The notes: generated by a model not told the origin, from the letters alone. Counted from the stretch's first letter, positions 54,446-63,800 are shown. The stretch is DNA of 64,000 bases from Roseibium sp. HPY-6 (GCF_040530035.1 NZ_JBEWCD010000001.1:1612001-1676000); one strand, 5' to 3'. Translations and numbers: made by a program.

Positions 54446-54637
54446 TCAGCGGCGCTTCACGTTGCCAGGTTCCTCATCCCGGGGGGTGGCCTTGCCGGAA
54501 ACACCTGACAGAACGCTGAATGTTCCGCGGCTTGCGTTGGACAGTTTATCCTCGATGTCGCCATCCGCCCGCAAATCGAACGGTCGCGCGTTGTTCGGCG
54601 ACAGCTTTGCCAGCGCGTCGTAAATTACTTTGTTCAT
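54446..54637 (-). CDS. Small hypothetical protein
   Basis: 63 residues, starting at ATG 54637 with a good AGGAG site six bases upstream (AGGAGCATATGG then ATG). Sequence: helical N-terminus (MNKVIYDALAKLS), charged and polar after, ending in NVKRR. No family recognised. The ribosome site makes it likely real. Confidence 0.45.
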   Translation of the reverse strand: MNKVIYDALAKLSPNNARPFDLRADGDIEDKLSNASRGTFSVLSGVSGKATPRDEEPGNVKRR

Positions 54638-54736
54638 CCATATGCTCCTCAGAAAAAGCGTCTCGGGCTAAACACTTTGAGTGGGCCTATCGGGACACCT
54701 GATGGACCGCTATGCGCAATAGAAAAAAGGCCATGC

Positions 54737-54952
54737 CTATCGGGCCTCTTGTCTCGTAAGCGTTACCTTTTTCGAGGTAACCGGCTTATTGGTTCTATGC
54801 CTGCTTTTCGCCCGATCTTCGACCAGTTTCTCAATGCAGACTTCAAGCGCATGGCCCCGCAGGCCCCAGCAGCTTTGACCGGCATAGACAGCGGTGCTCT
54901 GAAGCATGAACGCAGAAAAGATCAGAGCAGCCGCAAGTGATGTAGTCTTCAC
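54737..54952 (-). CDS. Small secreted hypothetical protein
   Basis: 71 residues starting at GTG 54952, with GGAG about nine bases upstream. The N-terminus is a Sec signal (MKTTSLAAALIFSAFMLQSTAVYA-GQ). The mature part has two cysteines (SCWGLRGHALEVCIEKL) and a basic tail. It may be a small periplasmic protein; no family recognised. It sits between the small gene above and the protease-nuclease gene, all on the minus strand. Confidence 0.5.
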   Translation of the reverse strand: MKTTSLAAALIFSAFMLQSTAVYAGQSCWGLRGHALEVCIEKLVEDRAKSRHRTNKPVTSKKVTLTRQEAR

Positions 54953-55081
54953 TTGGTAGTCTCCATTTGGTTATTTGCCATCGGCGACATTGCCGATCAA
55001 ACCAGTATGAGGCCTGCTCTTTTCAGCCTTGTTTCAGGACATGTTTCAATTGTACCCGCCTTTGCGGACACTGATGCGAGT

Positions 55082-57874
55082 CTAAATGAGCGCAAGACCC
55101 GTCACGATGTTCTTCTGACGGTTCACCATCAGTGACTTGCCGGCATGAACATAGCCGGTTGTCGCCATGATCTGGTCGATCGGGCGATCATCCGCATATC
55201 CGTTCAGGATATGGCTCATCGGCGGATTTGCACCACCATAGTTCCCGCTCCAAAAATACCCGTGAACGATACCGGCGAGAAGTTTCGCAGACTTTTCTGC
55301 ACTGCCTGCAATACCCGGGTAAGTGAACAGACCCGGGTATAGCACCAGACCGCTCGCGTTTTTTACGGCCTTGTTTTTCAAAGCACCGAGATACGCCAGA
55401 TAGTAACGGATGTTTTCATCGACACTCATCGGCTGGTCATAGGCGGGAGCCCCCTTACCGACCCAGAACTCGATATTATTGGGAAGTGGGAAAATCCCGA
55501 ACTCACCGTTGGAGTGAACGAAGTCGGGATCCATGATCCCCCCCGCTGAAACACCGGCTTCGACCATCAGCACCACAGCGACATCTTCCGGTGTGACGGG
55601 ATTGGCTGCACTGCCGTAGCGTTTGGTCAGATCAGCGTTTACATGGCTCAACAGAACCTGCAGCGAAGCGCTGTTGACGTTGAAAAACGTCGATTTCGTC
55701 AATCCTGCCAGTTGCCAGTGAAGCGTCGGCCAGGACGAAACCGACGATGCGTTTTCAAGTGTGGCGGATACCGGCAGGTCGCGTGTATTGGCCGATGAGC
55801 CGGCGCTGCCGCCTCGATCCGTGACCGGTTGTGGCAGTCCGGCGTTTGAGAGGAGCGCCGCGAAGGCATCCTCGACGTTTGCCGCAGCGCCGGCATCTTC
55901 CAGCACCGAGCCCATTTCCACATTCCCGTCGGGCAGATGCGTCAGAGACAGCCGCAGCGCAATCGGCAGATGATCAGAGGTGTCCTGAACGAACCGGCTC
56001 ACGACTTTGTCACGTGCAACGATGAAAAAATCATCCTCATCGGCGTATTTATTCATATTCGCGGAAAGGAAAATGTTGTCGATCAGGCTTTTATAGGGAG
56101 CCTTCAGATAGGTGAACGCGCCGTTTTTCTCGTCTTCAGCTGAAAGCGGTACAAAGTTCGCTGCTTTCAGAGGGTCGAAATCCTTCGTCGCGAGCGTCGC
56201 GTTGAAGTCACCCAACAATACCCAATCCTTGTCTGCCCCGTGTTCGTTGATCATCTGATCGACAGCATAGGCCAAGACTTTTGAAGCAAGCCGGCGGCGT
56301 AAGCTTCCCTCGCCTTTCGCCTTGAGGTGCAGCGGGACAAGGTAGAAGTCAAACGCCTTGGTTTCGCTTTTCAGCTTGAAACGGAAAAGGCCCGGGTAAC
56401 GGTTGAATATCTTGCCGTGAACGGCCTCCAGATTCAGATCATCTTTGCTGTGCGCCTGGAAAAGACCGTCGATCTTCTCTGGCCAGTCGACGCGTTCTCC
56501 TTCGACAACATTCGGACGCCAGATGACAGCCGTCGTTTGTTTGCCCGGTTTCGCTTCAGGCTCGGAATATGCAGCCATGTATTCTTGCTTGTATTTGTCC
56601 TTTAACTGCTTAAGCAGCGCTTCGACCGCAGGCTTCGAAACTTCGACCAACGCCCAGATATCGAGATTGAGATCTGTAATGACCGTTGCGACCCGTTCGA
56701 GTTTGCCTTTGTTCCCATAGTCGCGATTGAACCACTCGATGTTCCACGCACCTATGTCGACATCCTGCTCGCTGCCATTATAGACCTGCACCACCTTCTC
56801 ATAGGCTGATGGTGCTTTATCGTCGACGGTCGAAGCTTCTGACGCATCTTCTTCAACCGGCGGAACATAACGTCCCAGACTGCCGAATAGACCGGTAAGC
56901 GAGTCGGAACCATTAAACGCGCTCAATACGGTCGCAGCCTGGCTCGCTTCTTCTCCACCCTCGGCGATCCGCCGCTCCAGATCGATTGCGATCGCAGAGA
57001 GTTTGATGCCCTCGTTTACGACATCCGTCCTGCCGCCGTCGTTGAGATACCCGGTTAGTGTCGGGAACTTTTCCCGAACTTTGCTAACGGATTGCCAGGC
57101 GTGGTGCAGAGCTACCAGTCGGCCACGGTCACAAAAGACAGGTGCGCCAGACGACCCGCGCGCAGTGTCCGCAGCATAAAGCAGCATCGCGGTGTTTATC
57201 GACATAACCTCGGTGTCATCCAGCGAGATCCGCTTCGGCTTGCCTTCCGGGTGGTGCACGATGTAGGTCGGCTCGCCCTTGCTGATCGTAAAAGAGCCAC
57301 GTGTCATCGGAATGGTTCCGAATTGTCGAGCTGCTTCGGCCTCAATCCAGACAAAGGTAAAGTCCAATTCCCCAACTTTGCTTGTAACAAAAAGCCGATC
57401 CGGATTGAGACTGAAACGTACTGCCGGAGGCGCGCTGTCCGGCGGGCCATCCAGAATATCTTCTTCAGTGATCTGGTAGTTGAATTCCGCCTTAGCATTT
57501 TGGGCGACTTTTACGTCATTCAGCACGTGATGGTTGGTCAATAGGAGGTTAGGCGCGACCAGGAAGCCGGTACCGTGCCACTGGGATGCTGGACGATTGG
57601 CAAAGTCCAACAGATCATCCCCGCTAACGGCAATTCGACAGACCGCCCTGCTCCGTTTCGCCAATATAGAGACAAGACCTGCCTGGGCTGTCTCCAGAAC
57701 GCCAACGGTCGCTTCTACACCACCAATGGACGACAGATCTTCGCGCCACTGCGCAAGCATACTCGGGAGATTGTCGACCTTTGAACTGCTTTCCAGGTCG
57801 CTGAAGGCGCGCAAGTCGCTCCAGTCCGCAAGAAAATCTACCTCTGAATTCTGTTGCCGTGTGTTCTTAGCCAT
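55082..57874 (-). CDS. Multidomain trypsin-like protease / EEP nuclease fusion protein
   Basis: 930 residues, no signal peptide. Residues about 60-300 are a trypsin-like serine protease with H116 (LLLTNHHV), D171 (GELDFTF) and S242 (ARGSSGAP). Residues about 370-645 are an endonuclease/exonuclease/phosphatase domain with N377 (AWNIE), E411 (ALVEV), H516, D556 (LGDFNAT), D599 (LIDN) and D634-H635 (TSDHLP). Residues about 720-930 are an undefined domain with VLMVEAGVSAGGI, NGEFGIFPLPNNI and HGYFWSGNYGG, which recall a lysozyme or transglycosylase fold. It follows the SGNH/M15 gene by 73 bases. All catalytic residues of the first two domains are present. Confidence 0.82.
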   Translation of the reverse strand: MAKNTRQQNSEVDFLADWSDLRAFSDLESSSKVDNLPSMLAQWREDLSSIGGVEATVGVLETAQAGLVSILAKRSRAVCRIAVSGDDLLDFANRPASQWHGTGFLVAPNLLLTNHHVLNDVKVAQNAKAEFNYQITEEDILDGPPDSAPPAVRFSLNPDRLFVTSKVGELDFTFVWIEAEAARQFGTIPMTRGSFTISKGEPTYIVHHPEGKPKRISLDDTEVMSINTAMLLYAADTARGSSGAPVFCDRGRLVALHHAWQSVSKVREKFPTLTGYLNDGGRTDVVNEGIKLSAIAIDLERRIAEGGEEASQAATVLSAFNGSDSLTGLFGSLGRYVPPVEEDASEASTVDDKAPSAYEKVVQVYNGSEQDVDIGAWNIEWFNRDYGNKGKLERVATVITDLNLDIWALVEVSKPAVEALLKQLKDKYKQEYMAAYSEPEAKPGKQTTAVIWRPNVVEGERVDWPEKIDGLFQAHSKDDLNLEAVHGKIFNRYPGLFRFKLKSETKAFDFYLVPLHLKAKGEGSLRRRLASKVLAYAVDQMINEHGADKDWVLLGDFNATLATKDFDPLKAANFVPLSAEDEKNGAFTYLKAPYKSLIDNIFLSANMNKYADEDDFFIVARDKVVSRFVQDTSDHLPIALRLSLTHLPDGNVEMGSVLEDAGAAANVEDAFAALLSNAGLPQPVTDRGGSAGSSANTRDLPVSATLENASSVSSWPTLHWQLAGLTKSTFFNVNSASLQVLLSHVNADLTKRYGSAANPVTPEDVAVVLMVEAGVSAGGIMDPDFVHSNGEFGIFPLPNNIEFWVGKGAPAYDQPMSVDENIRYYLAYLGALKNKAVKNASGLVLYPGLFTYPGIAGSAEKSAKLLAGIVHGYFWSGNYGGANPPMSHILNGYADDRPIDQIMATTGYVHAGKSLMVNRQKNIVTGLALI

Positions 57875-57947
57875 GAGTGAAATCCCGAAAATGCAATTTG
57901 AAATTTATTGCTCGCGCGTCCTGGCGAAAAGCGGCGGACGACCTGAC

Positions 57948-59855
57948 CTATCCGGTCCAGTCGCGAGCCTTGAAGCCTGTATCCACGTGAATGAATTTGC
58001 TGCTGCCGGGTTTCACGCCTGGGTAGAAACCGATACCCGCGATCCATGCCGGATTGTCGGCTCGAACCGATCGCGCAACGTCCCGCCAATGTTCAACGCT
58101 TCCGCTTGCAGCCGCCCAGTCGAAGGCGGAAAATTTCAGGTGCTGAGAAGATGTCTTCCCACCGATCGCTTCGTTATAGGCGGGTGATCGATAGGCGGAA
58201 CTGATAAACACCGCCGTCCCGAGCCGGTCGCGGATTTCGTCCAGCATCCTGGCAGTGTTGGCGATATTGGGCCAGAGCGTGCGCGGTGGCAGCGTATTCA
58301 GCCCCTCCCCCTTGCCACCAGGCCCGTTGTTGCCACCCAGAACGAGAAACTCTGCCGGTGTGAAATGCCTCAGGCTCAGGCTCTCGATGAAATCAATGAA
58401 CGCCTTGTGGTCGAACCCGCCGGCCGTGAGCGGCACAGCCGCTGTCCCGCCCTGCTTTGTTTCGTCATCGAACAGCTTTTTCAGGAATCCGAAATTCAGT
58501 TCGACATTTGAACCCATGTTCGTGAACGCAAGCGCTACGTCGGGATCTTCATCAAAAAGTTCACCGCACTCGTCTGGGCCTGTTTGGGTTCCGGAGCTGG
58601 CTTCAGTGTCCGAGCCGGCAAAACGCGCTTCGCTTCGCGCCAGAGCCCAGAGAAAACCATCGCCTCCCTCGCCGTCATAACCTGCAATCATATGACCGTT
58701 GGAACCGTCGCCCGAACTTTCGATCGCGGTTGGCGTTACGGAAGCACCATCCTGACCGATTGGTTCAGCAGCGGGTTGCCATTCTGCTCCCTCGAGAGCC
58801 GGCGCACTGGTCATGGCCTCGGTTCCACCCTCCAGCCGGGCTCGAATGGCGTCCTCGATAATCGCTGCCGCACGGCCATAACCGGCATTTTTCGGGTGCA
58901 GTTCGTCGAACCAGCTGTTTGGGCCCCTGTCGACCTTGCCGCGCAGATCGCTGACGACGAAATTGGCGTTGTCGCTGGCCAATTGCTTCAGGGCGACGTT
59001 GAAGCGATCCATGATCACCTTCAGAATGTCGCGTCCAAGATCGAGCGGGATCTCCTTGTTGATAAGTGCCGGGCCGATCCAGTTGCCATCATCCTGCGGA
59101 AACGGCAGGTCGTAACCGTGCCCGAAAACGGTGACGCCAGGATGGTGCGTCGCGACGTCGGACAGGATCGTCTGGAAACTGCTCATCACGGTGTTGAAGA
59201 CGGGATCGAAGACAGAGGCATTTATAAGCTCGGCAGGCTTCGCGCCCGAGGTGAATTTGATCAGGATCTTCTCGAATTCGCCGAAGAAATCGTTTCCACC
59301 GCCCGAAAGGATCATGCCAGCCGCACCTGTTTTGCGCAGGGCCTTAAGGTATTGTTTCTGAGCCGCCATATTGGAAACAAGATCGCCTGCCGCACCGACC
59401 GAATAAATCGCCATGTCGCTGTTTTCGCCCAGCTGATCGACAATATCCTGAAGGCGTACGGGATATTGGGTCCAGCTGTCTCCCTCTTCCACGAGACGAA
59501 TTCCATCGAAACCAAAGAGTGTCTTGAGCCGATAGGCGACGCGGCGCTCAGCGCTGGCAAGTGCGTTTGCCACATCGATGGCAACGTCCCCGATAAAACC
59601 GCCAAATCCACTTTCAAAACCCGCGAGTTTCAGTCTTTCCGCTTCGTCCGTGAAATACTTGGCGCGAAACTCGGGGGTCATCTCAAGCGCGGGTGCAAAG
59701 GCGCGAGGCGCTTTGTCGGCCGGTACGAAACCTTCAGTCAACAATGACCGAAGCTGTGCTTGCAGCTTTTTCAGATCATCATAATCCGTCGCAGATTCGG
59801 CCTGCGTGAGTATTTCGGAGAGATTTTCGCCGGAATTGGCATTTTCGGAGACCAT
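57948..59855 (-). CDS. SGNH hydrolase / M15 peptidase fusion protein
   Basis: 635 residues, no signal peptide. The first about 100 residues are helical. Residues about 115-335 form an SGNH esterase-like domain with S127 (EEGDSWT), G157, N188 (GGNDF) and D318-x-H320 (DELHP). A Ser/Gly/Glu-rich linker of about 130 residues follows. Residues about 486-635 form an M15-type (VanY/DacA-like) zinc peptidase: H572, D579 (SSQHLKFSAFD) and H623 (FIHVD). SGNH enzymes act on acyl or acetyl esters; M15 enzymes act on peptidoglycan peptides. Together they suggest cell wall or capsule as a target. Confidence 0.82.
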   Translation of the reverse strand: MVSENANSGENLSEILTQAESATDYDDLKKLQAQLRSLLTEGFVPADKAPRAFAPALEMTPEFRAKYFTDEAERLKLAGFESGFGGFIGDVAIDVANALASAERRVAYRLKTLFGFDGIRLVEEGDSWTQYPVRLQDIVDQLGENSDMAIYSVGAAGDLVSNMAAQKQYLKALRKTGAAGMILSGGGNDFFGEFEKILIKFTSGAKPAELINASVFDPVFNTVMSSFQTILSDVATHHPGVTVFGHGYDLPFPQDDGNWIGPALINKEIPLDLGRDILKVIMDRFNVALKQLASDNANFVVSDLRGKVDRGPNSWFDELHPKNAGYGRAAAIIEDAIRARLEGGTEAMTSAPALEGAEWQPAAEPIGQDGASVTPTAIESSGDGSNGHMIAGYDGEGGDGFLWALARSEARFAGSDTEASSGTQTGPDECGELFDEDPDVALAFTNMGSNVELNFGFLKKLFDDETKQGGTAAVPLTAGGFDHKAFIDFIESLSLRHFTPAEFLVLGGNNGPGGKGEGLNTLPPRTLWPNIANTARMLDEIRDRLGTAVFISSAYRSPAYNEAIGGKTSSQHLKFSAFDWAAASGSVEHWRDVARSVRADNPAWIAGIGFYPGVKPGSSKFIHVDTGFKARDWTG

Positions 59856-60290
59856 TACACTTTTCTCCCAATTACGAATAAAGAATTCAGACTGTAAACT
59901 TTACCTTGCAACGTCCCATGACGGTTGAAATGCAACAATAGCGTACAAAAACAATATCACATTTTATAGTTGAAGAACCAGATTATGCTTAAACACCGGT
60001 AAAACAACAACTAATCATGACTCGCGAATGATCTTAACGATCACACGACAGCAACGGAAAGCGCCCTTTTTGACTTTAGATTCGGTAGCGTATGGTTTTT
60101 GGTGAGAGACCGGTTTCGTTGTCCACCAGATCCATCGGAGCAAACTGTTTTTGATAATTCGCGACGAACTGTCGGGACTCGACCAGCGCCGGCTGCCTCA
60201 TTCAAGCGCAGCGCCTACCGCGTCTTTCTGCGCTGGAACAATACGCGAGACGGGCAAGAACTCGGACCCTTCCGGCAACTGCGGGCCCTG
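59856..60290. other. Gene-poor stretch after the SGNH/M15 operon
   Basis: About 430 bases, AT-rich near 59880-60010, with the promoter region of the minus-strand operon at its start. Short open frames occur (for example 60099-60308), but none looks like a protein. The decayed monooxygenase tail follows. Confidence 0.35.
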
Positions 60291-60502
60291 CGCCTCTGGC
60301 GCTGCTAGACGCGCAGGGTGCGGCGCAGCGGTCCATTCACCTGGGCTTTCAGTCCGGTGTCTCGTATCTGAAGCAGTAGTTGAGCGAACTCAAATCGATC
60401 GGCATCAGTCACGTTGCGCTCAATCTGAGGTGAAACAACGTCGATATCGAAACGACGATGCGACGCACTTCGGATGAAGTTCTGCCGGAATTCGGTCGCT
60501 GA
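60291..60502 (+). pseudogene. Remnant of a luciferase-like (LLM) flavin monooxygenase, C-terminal end
   Basis: Reading in the frame of CTG CTA GAC at 60302, about 67 codons give QRSIHLGFQSGVSYLKQ, stop, LSELKSIGISHVALNLR, stop, NNVDIETTMRRTSDEVLPEF. The parts IHLGF and GISHVALNLR match the C-terminal end of LLM-class oxidoreductases. TAG at 60377-60379 and TGA at 60431-60433 break the frame. No N-terminal part is visible upstream, so only the decayed tail remains. Confidence 0.6.
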
Positions 60503-60553
60503 GCGAACGACGCTCGATGTTTCACCCTCCCGCGAAGGGGACGGGGGACAGGC

Positions 60554-61618
60554 TTATGCGTCGACGGAAATCGCGCCCTTTGGACGGCTGCAGCAGGCCA
60601 GGATGTAGCCCTGCTCCCGCTCGTGATCCTGCAACCCGCCAAGATCGGTCATGTCCACTTCGCCCTGGGTCAGCAGCACCTTGCAGTTACCGCAAATGCC
60701 CTGTTGGCAGGAGGAGTCAATCCAGAGACCGGCGTTCAATGCGGCATCCAAGACAGTCTCTGACGACGCACACACCGATGATTTGCCGCTCCGCGAAAAG
60801 AAGATTTCGCCCCCCAGTTCGCTTCTATCGGTGAGAACGATTTTTTCGCCGAAGCTTTCCTCGTGGATCGTAATGACATTCATTTCGCGAGCGATGGTCC
60901 GGGCGGTCCGCATGAACCCCTCGGGACCGCACATGAATATGCTCCGCTCTTCGAGATCCGGTACCAGGTCCCGAATGAGCCCGGAACTGATCAGGCCAAC
61001 AGTGCCGTCAAACCGGTCTTCCTCATCGCACGCGTCGACGACGAAATGCACGTCGATATTCTCATAGCGCCTCGACAGAAACTCCAGCTGATCTTTGAAG
61101 ATGATGTTTTCCGGACTGCGTGCAAAATGAATGAAAACGGCGTCGGTGTCGTCAACCACATCCGTGATGTACTGGAGCATCGACATCACCGGCGTGATGC
61201 CTGACCCTCCCGAAAGGAAAAGCGGTTTCCTGGCGTCGATATCAATGTAGTTGAAAGCGCCGGAGAGATTGTCCACCTCGACCGACATTCCGGGTGCGAG
61301 CGTGTTATTGATCCAGTTGGAAACCTTGCCGTCCGGAACACGTTTGACCGTCACCTGCACGTTATGTGGCCGTGTCGGTGTGGAACAGATCGAATAGGCG
61401 CGCGGCCAGATCTCGCCGTCGATTTCGAACCGGAAGGTCAGATACTGACCCGGCTTGAAGTCAAAGCTCCGGCTTTGTGAATCCTCGAAGATGAACGTCT
61501 TGCTGTCCGCCGTTTCCTCAATGACGGCCTTGCAGATGAGTGTCGCCGGGCCGCCTTTGTAGCATGGCTGATTGTTCGCGGCTTCCAGCGAAAACACATT
61601 CTTGTTGGTCGTCAGCAT
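60554..61618 (-). CDS. Oxygenase-type NAD(P)H reductase with C-terminal plant-type ferredoxin
   Basis: 354 residues. The FAD-binding motif is RAYSICS near residue 95, the nucleotide-binding motif is GGSGITP near 138, and MCGPEGFM near 229 is the usual reductase C-terminal. A plant-type [2Fe-2S] ferredoxin follows with C-x4-C-x2-C (SSCQQGICGNC) and a later Cys. The domain order is as in GbcB- or VanB/HmpX-like reductases that supply electrons to a Rieske oxygenase. A Rieske-type gene begins at 63.8 kb, which fits. Confidence 0.83.
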   Translation of the reverse strand: MLTTNKNVFSLEAANNQPCYKGGPATLICKAVIEETADSKTFIFEDSQSRSFDFKPGQYLTFRFEIDGEIWPRAYSICSTPTRPHNVQVTVKRVPDGKVSNWINNTLAPGMSVEVDNLSGAFNYIDIDARKPLFLSGGSGITPVMSMLQYITDVVDDTDAVFIHFARSPENIIFKDQLEFLSRRYENIDVHFVVDACDEEDRFDGTVGLISSGLIRDLVPDLEERSIFMCGPEGFMRTARTIAREMNVITIHEESFGEKIVLTDRSELGGEIFFSRSGKSSVCASSETVLDAALNAGLWIDSSCQQGICGNCKVLLTQGEVDMTDLGGLQDHEREQGYILACCSRPKGAISVDA

Positions 61619-61694
61619 GTCGCGAAAATTCCCCTCCTGGCACTGGCGCCCGGGAAACTACCTCACTGCGAATACTGGTTGGAGATTACAGAAT

Positions 61695-62576
61695 TCAGTT
61701 ATTGATCAAAATTTTCGATTGTTTGTCGGCCGCAAACGTCTCCAGAGACTTCAAGGCCGAATTCACAACCGGCATGTGCCGCCTTCGCGTATGCACGGCA
61801 GAATAAACCTGCTGCGGTATCGTCGGCGCACCGTTGACCGGGTGCAGGTCCGCGACCCCGCTCTTGTCCGGGGCAGTCAGGAAACTGGGAAGATAGAGGG
61901 TACCTCCCTTACGGCGAAGGAGATGCAGCGCGAGATCTTCGCTGCCGATGGAAAGCATCGGGTGCGTCAGGTCCGGCAGCAGTTCGTCATGCGTGCGTTC
62001 AAAGAATGCCGTGTAGGCGACACGCACGTAATCATTGGCAGAAACGTCTTCCAGTCTTTCAGCCTTCGTGGAAACCATTGTGTAGTCGATCGTATTCAAT
62101 TCTGAAATGATCAGGTCCGGGACGATCTGCGGCGTGAACAAGATCCCGATATCCGCCTGACCGGTGAGAACATCCCTTTGGATCTGCCCGGAAAAATCTA
62201 TTTCAACATGCAACTTCAGCTCCGGGTCGTTTGTCTGGAGCGCCTCTATCCAGTCCAGCAGAAAAAACCGGGCCAGCTGGTGCTGACACGCGATCCTCAA
62301 TCTCCTGCCGTCCGCGCCCGCGCCTTCCCTGACATCACGTCTCGCGTGCCCCCACAAGGCGAGAAAGGCCCGGCTGTGTTCTTCGAACCGTCGGCCCGCG
62401 ACGGTCGGCTCCGCGCCGCCGCGTCCGCGTTCAAACAGGCGCGCGCCCAATTGGTTTTCAAGTTGCCGTATCCGTGCGCTGACGGTCGACTGAGTGATGT
62501 TGAGCCGATCCGCGGTCTTGTTGAAATTGCGCGTCTCGAGAACGTCGAGGAACGTGATCAGCAGCAACTGGTTCAT
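61695..62576 (-). CDS. LysR-family transcriptional regulator
   Basis: 293 residues. The N-terminal winged helix is LDVLETRNFNKTADRLNITQSTVSARIRQLE, followed by the LysR substrate domain with ELKLHVEIDFSGQIQRDVLTGQADIGI. It is divergent from the amidohydrolase gene and lies upstream of the reductase on the same strand. It probably controls the oxygenase/amidohydrolase set in response to an aromatic or related substrate. Confidence 0.88.
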   Translation of the reverse strand: MNQLLLITFLDVLETRNFNKTADRLNITQSTVSARIRQLENQLGARLFERGRGGAEPTVAGRRFEEHSRAFLALWGHARRDVREGAGADGRRLRIACQHQLARFFLLDWIEALQTNDPELKLHVEIDFSGQIQRDVLTGQADIGILFTPQIVPDLIISELNTIDYTMVSTKAERLEDVSANDYVRVAYTAFFERTHDELLPDLTHPMLSIGSEDLALHLLRRKGGTLYLPSFLTAPDKSGVADLHPVNGAPTIPQQVYSAVHTRRRHMPVVNSALKSLETFAADKQSKILINN

Positions 62577-62708
62577 TTAATCGAAATTCCCGATTGATAA
62601 CGGCGCTACAAGCGCGTGTATGAACAAAATTGTCGATGATATCCGTTTAGCCAAAGCCGGGCAGCAACGCCAGAGGGTCTTTCGATCCTGTTAGCAGCGG
62701 AGAAAAAT

Positions 62709-63791
62709 GTGTTTATCGTCGATTGTGATTGCCACAACTATTGGTGCAGCGCGACAGTCCTCGAACCCTATATGGATGGGGTCTTCAAGGACATGTTTGT
62801 GCGCGGTGAGAAAACAGGTCCGCGCGGCGCTTTCCCGCATGGCCACCGTCCATGGTTCCACCCGGAAGGCTTTGCACGCCACGATGTCAATCCGGTGGAA
62901 GAGGACGACAATTACACCATCATGAAGGAGAAGCACCTTGATAAATACAATATCGATGTCGCGATCCTTACCGGTGACGAGCCTATCGAAGCCTCGACAC
63001 TTGCCAATCCCTATTACGCCGACGCGCTTTGCCGTGCCTATAACGACTACCTGATCGACTACTGGCTGCCGAAAGATGACCGCTTCTGGGGTTCGATTGT
63101 TGTTGCCCCCCAGGATCCGCAGCTGGCAGCGGCCGAGATCCGCCGCGCAGGTGGCCATCCGCGGGTTGTCCAAGTGCTTGTCAGTCACGGCGCTGCGCGC
63201 CCATACGGCGATCCGTTCTATCATCCCATTTATGAAGCCTGCGCCGAAATGGGGCTGCCGTTTGCCATGCATCTCGGCGGCCAGGGCGGCATCAATGCAG
63301 CGCCGATCGGCGCCGGACCAACGACCTTCTTCTGGGAAACGCATGCCATCCTGCCGCAAACCGCAATGACGCATGTGGCCAGCCTGATTGCACAGGGTGT
63401 TTTCGAAAAATGGCCGGCGCTCAAAGTGGTCATTATCGAATGCGGCGTCGCTTGGGTCCCTTCGGTGCTGTGGCGGCTCGACGCAAACTACAAGGCGCTG
63501 CGCAAGGAAACGCCCTGGCTGAAGCGTTTGCCGTCAGAATATTTCAAATCCAATATCCGCATGTCCACGCAGCCGCTCGAGCAGCCGCAGAACATTCAGC
63601 ACTTGTGGGCGACCCTTGAGGCGATGGACGGCGAAAACACCCTGATGTTCGCGTCGGACTATCCGCACTGGGACTATGACGACGTCACGAAATTGCACAT
63701 CCCCCCGGCCTGGCGCGAAAAGGTTCTCGGACTGAACGCCCTCGATGTCTATTCCCGCCTGCCGCAGCGGGTTCGCGAAGCCGCTGAATAG
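62709..63791 (+). CDS. Metal-dependent amidohydrolase/decarboxylase (ACMSD-like)
   Basis: 360 residues starting at GTG with GGAG just upstream. It starts FIVDCDCHNYW (DxDxH metal site), has LPFAMHLGGQGG in the centre, and FASDYPHWDYD near residue 308. This is the amidohydrolase-2 group with ACMSD, gamma-resorcylate decarboxylase and similar enzymes. The pairing with Rieske/reductase genes suggests aromatic or heterocyclic compound degradation. Confidence 0.82.
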   Translation: MFIVDCDCHNYWCSATVLEPYMDGVFKDMFVRGEKTGPRGAFPHGHRPWFHPEGFARHDVNPVEEDDNYTIMKEKHLDKYNIDVAILTGDEPIEASTLANPYYADALCRAYNDYLIDYWLPKDDRFWGSIVVAPQDPQLAAAEIRRAGGHPRVVQVLVSHGAARPYGDPFYHPIYEACAEMGLPFAMHLGGQGGINAAPIGAGPTTFFWETHAILPQTAMTHVASLIAQGVFEKWPALKVVIIECGVAWVPSVLWRLDANYKALRKETPWLKRLPSEYFKSNIRMSTQPLEQPQNIQHLWATLEAMDGENTLMFASDYPHWDYDDVTKLHIPPAWREKVLGLNALDVYSRLPQRVREAAE

Positions 63792-63800
63792 GAAACACCG

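Noticed and set aside
58584..59747. Open frame of 387 codons opposite the SGNH/M15 gene
   Set aside because: Antisense to recognised catalytic motifs, no family pattern.
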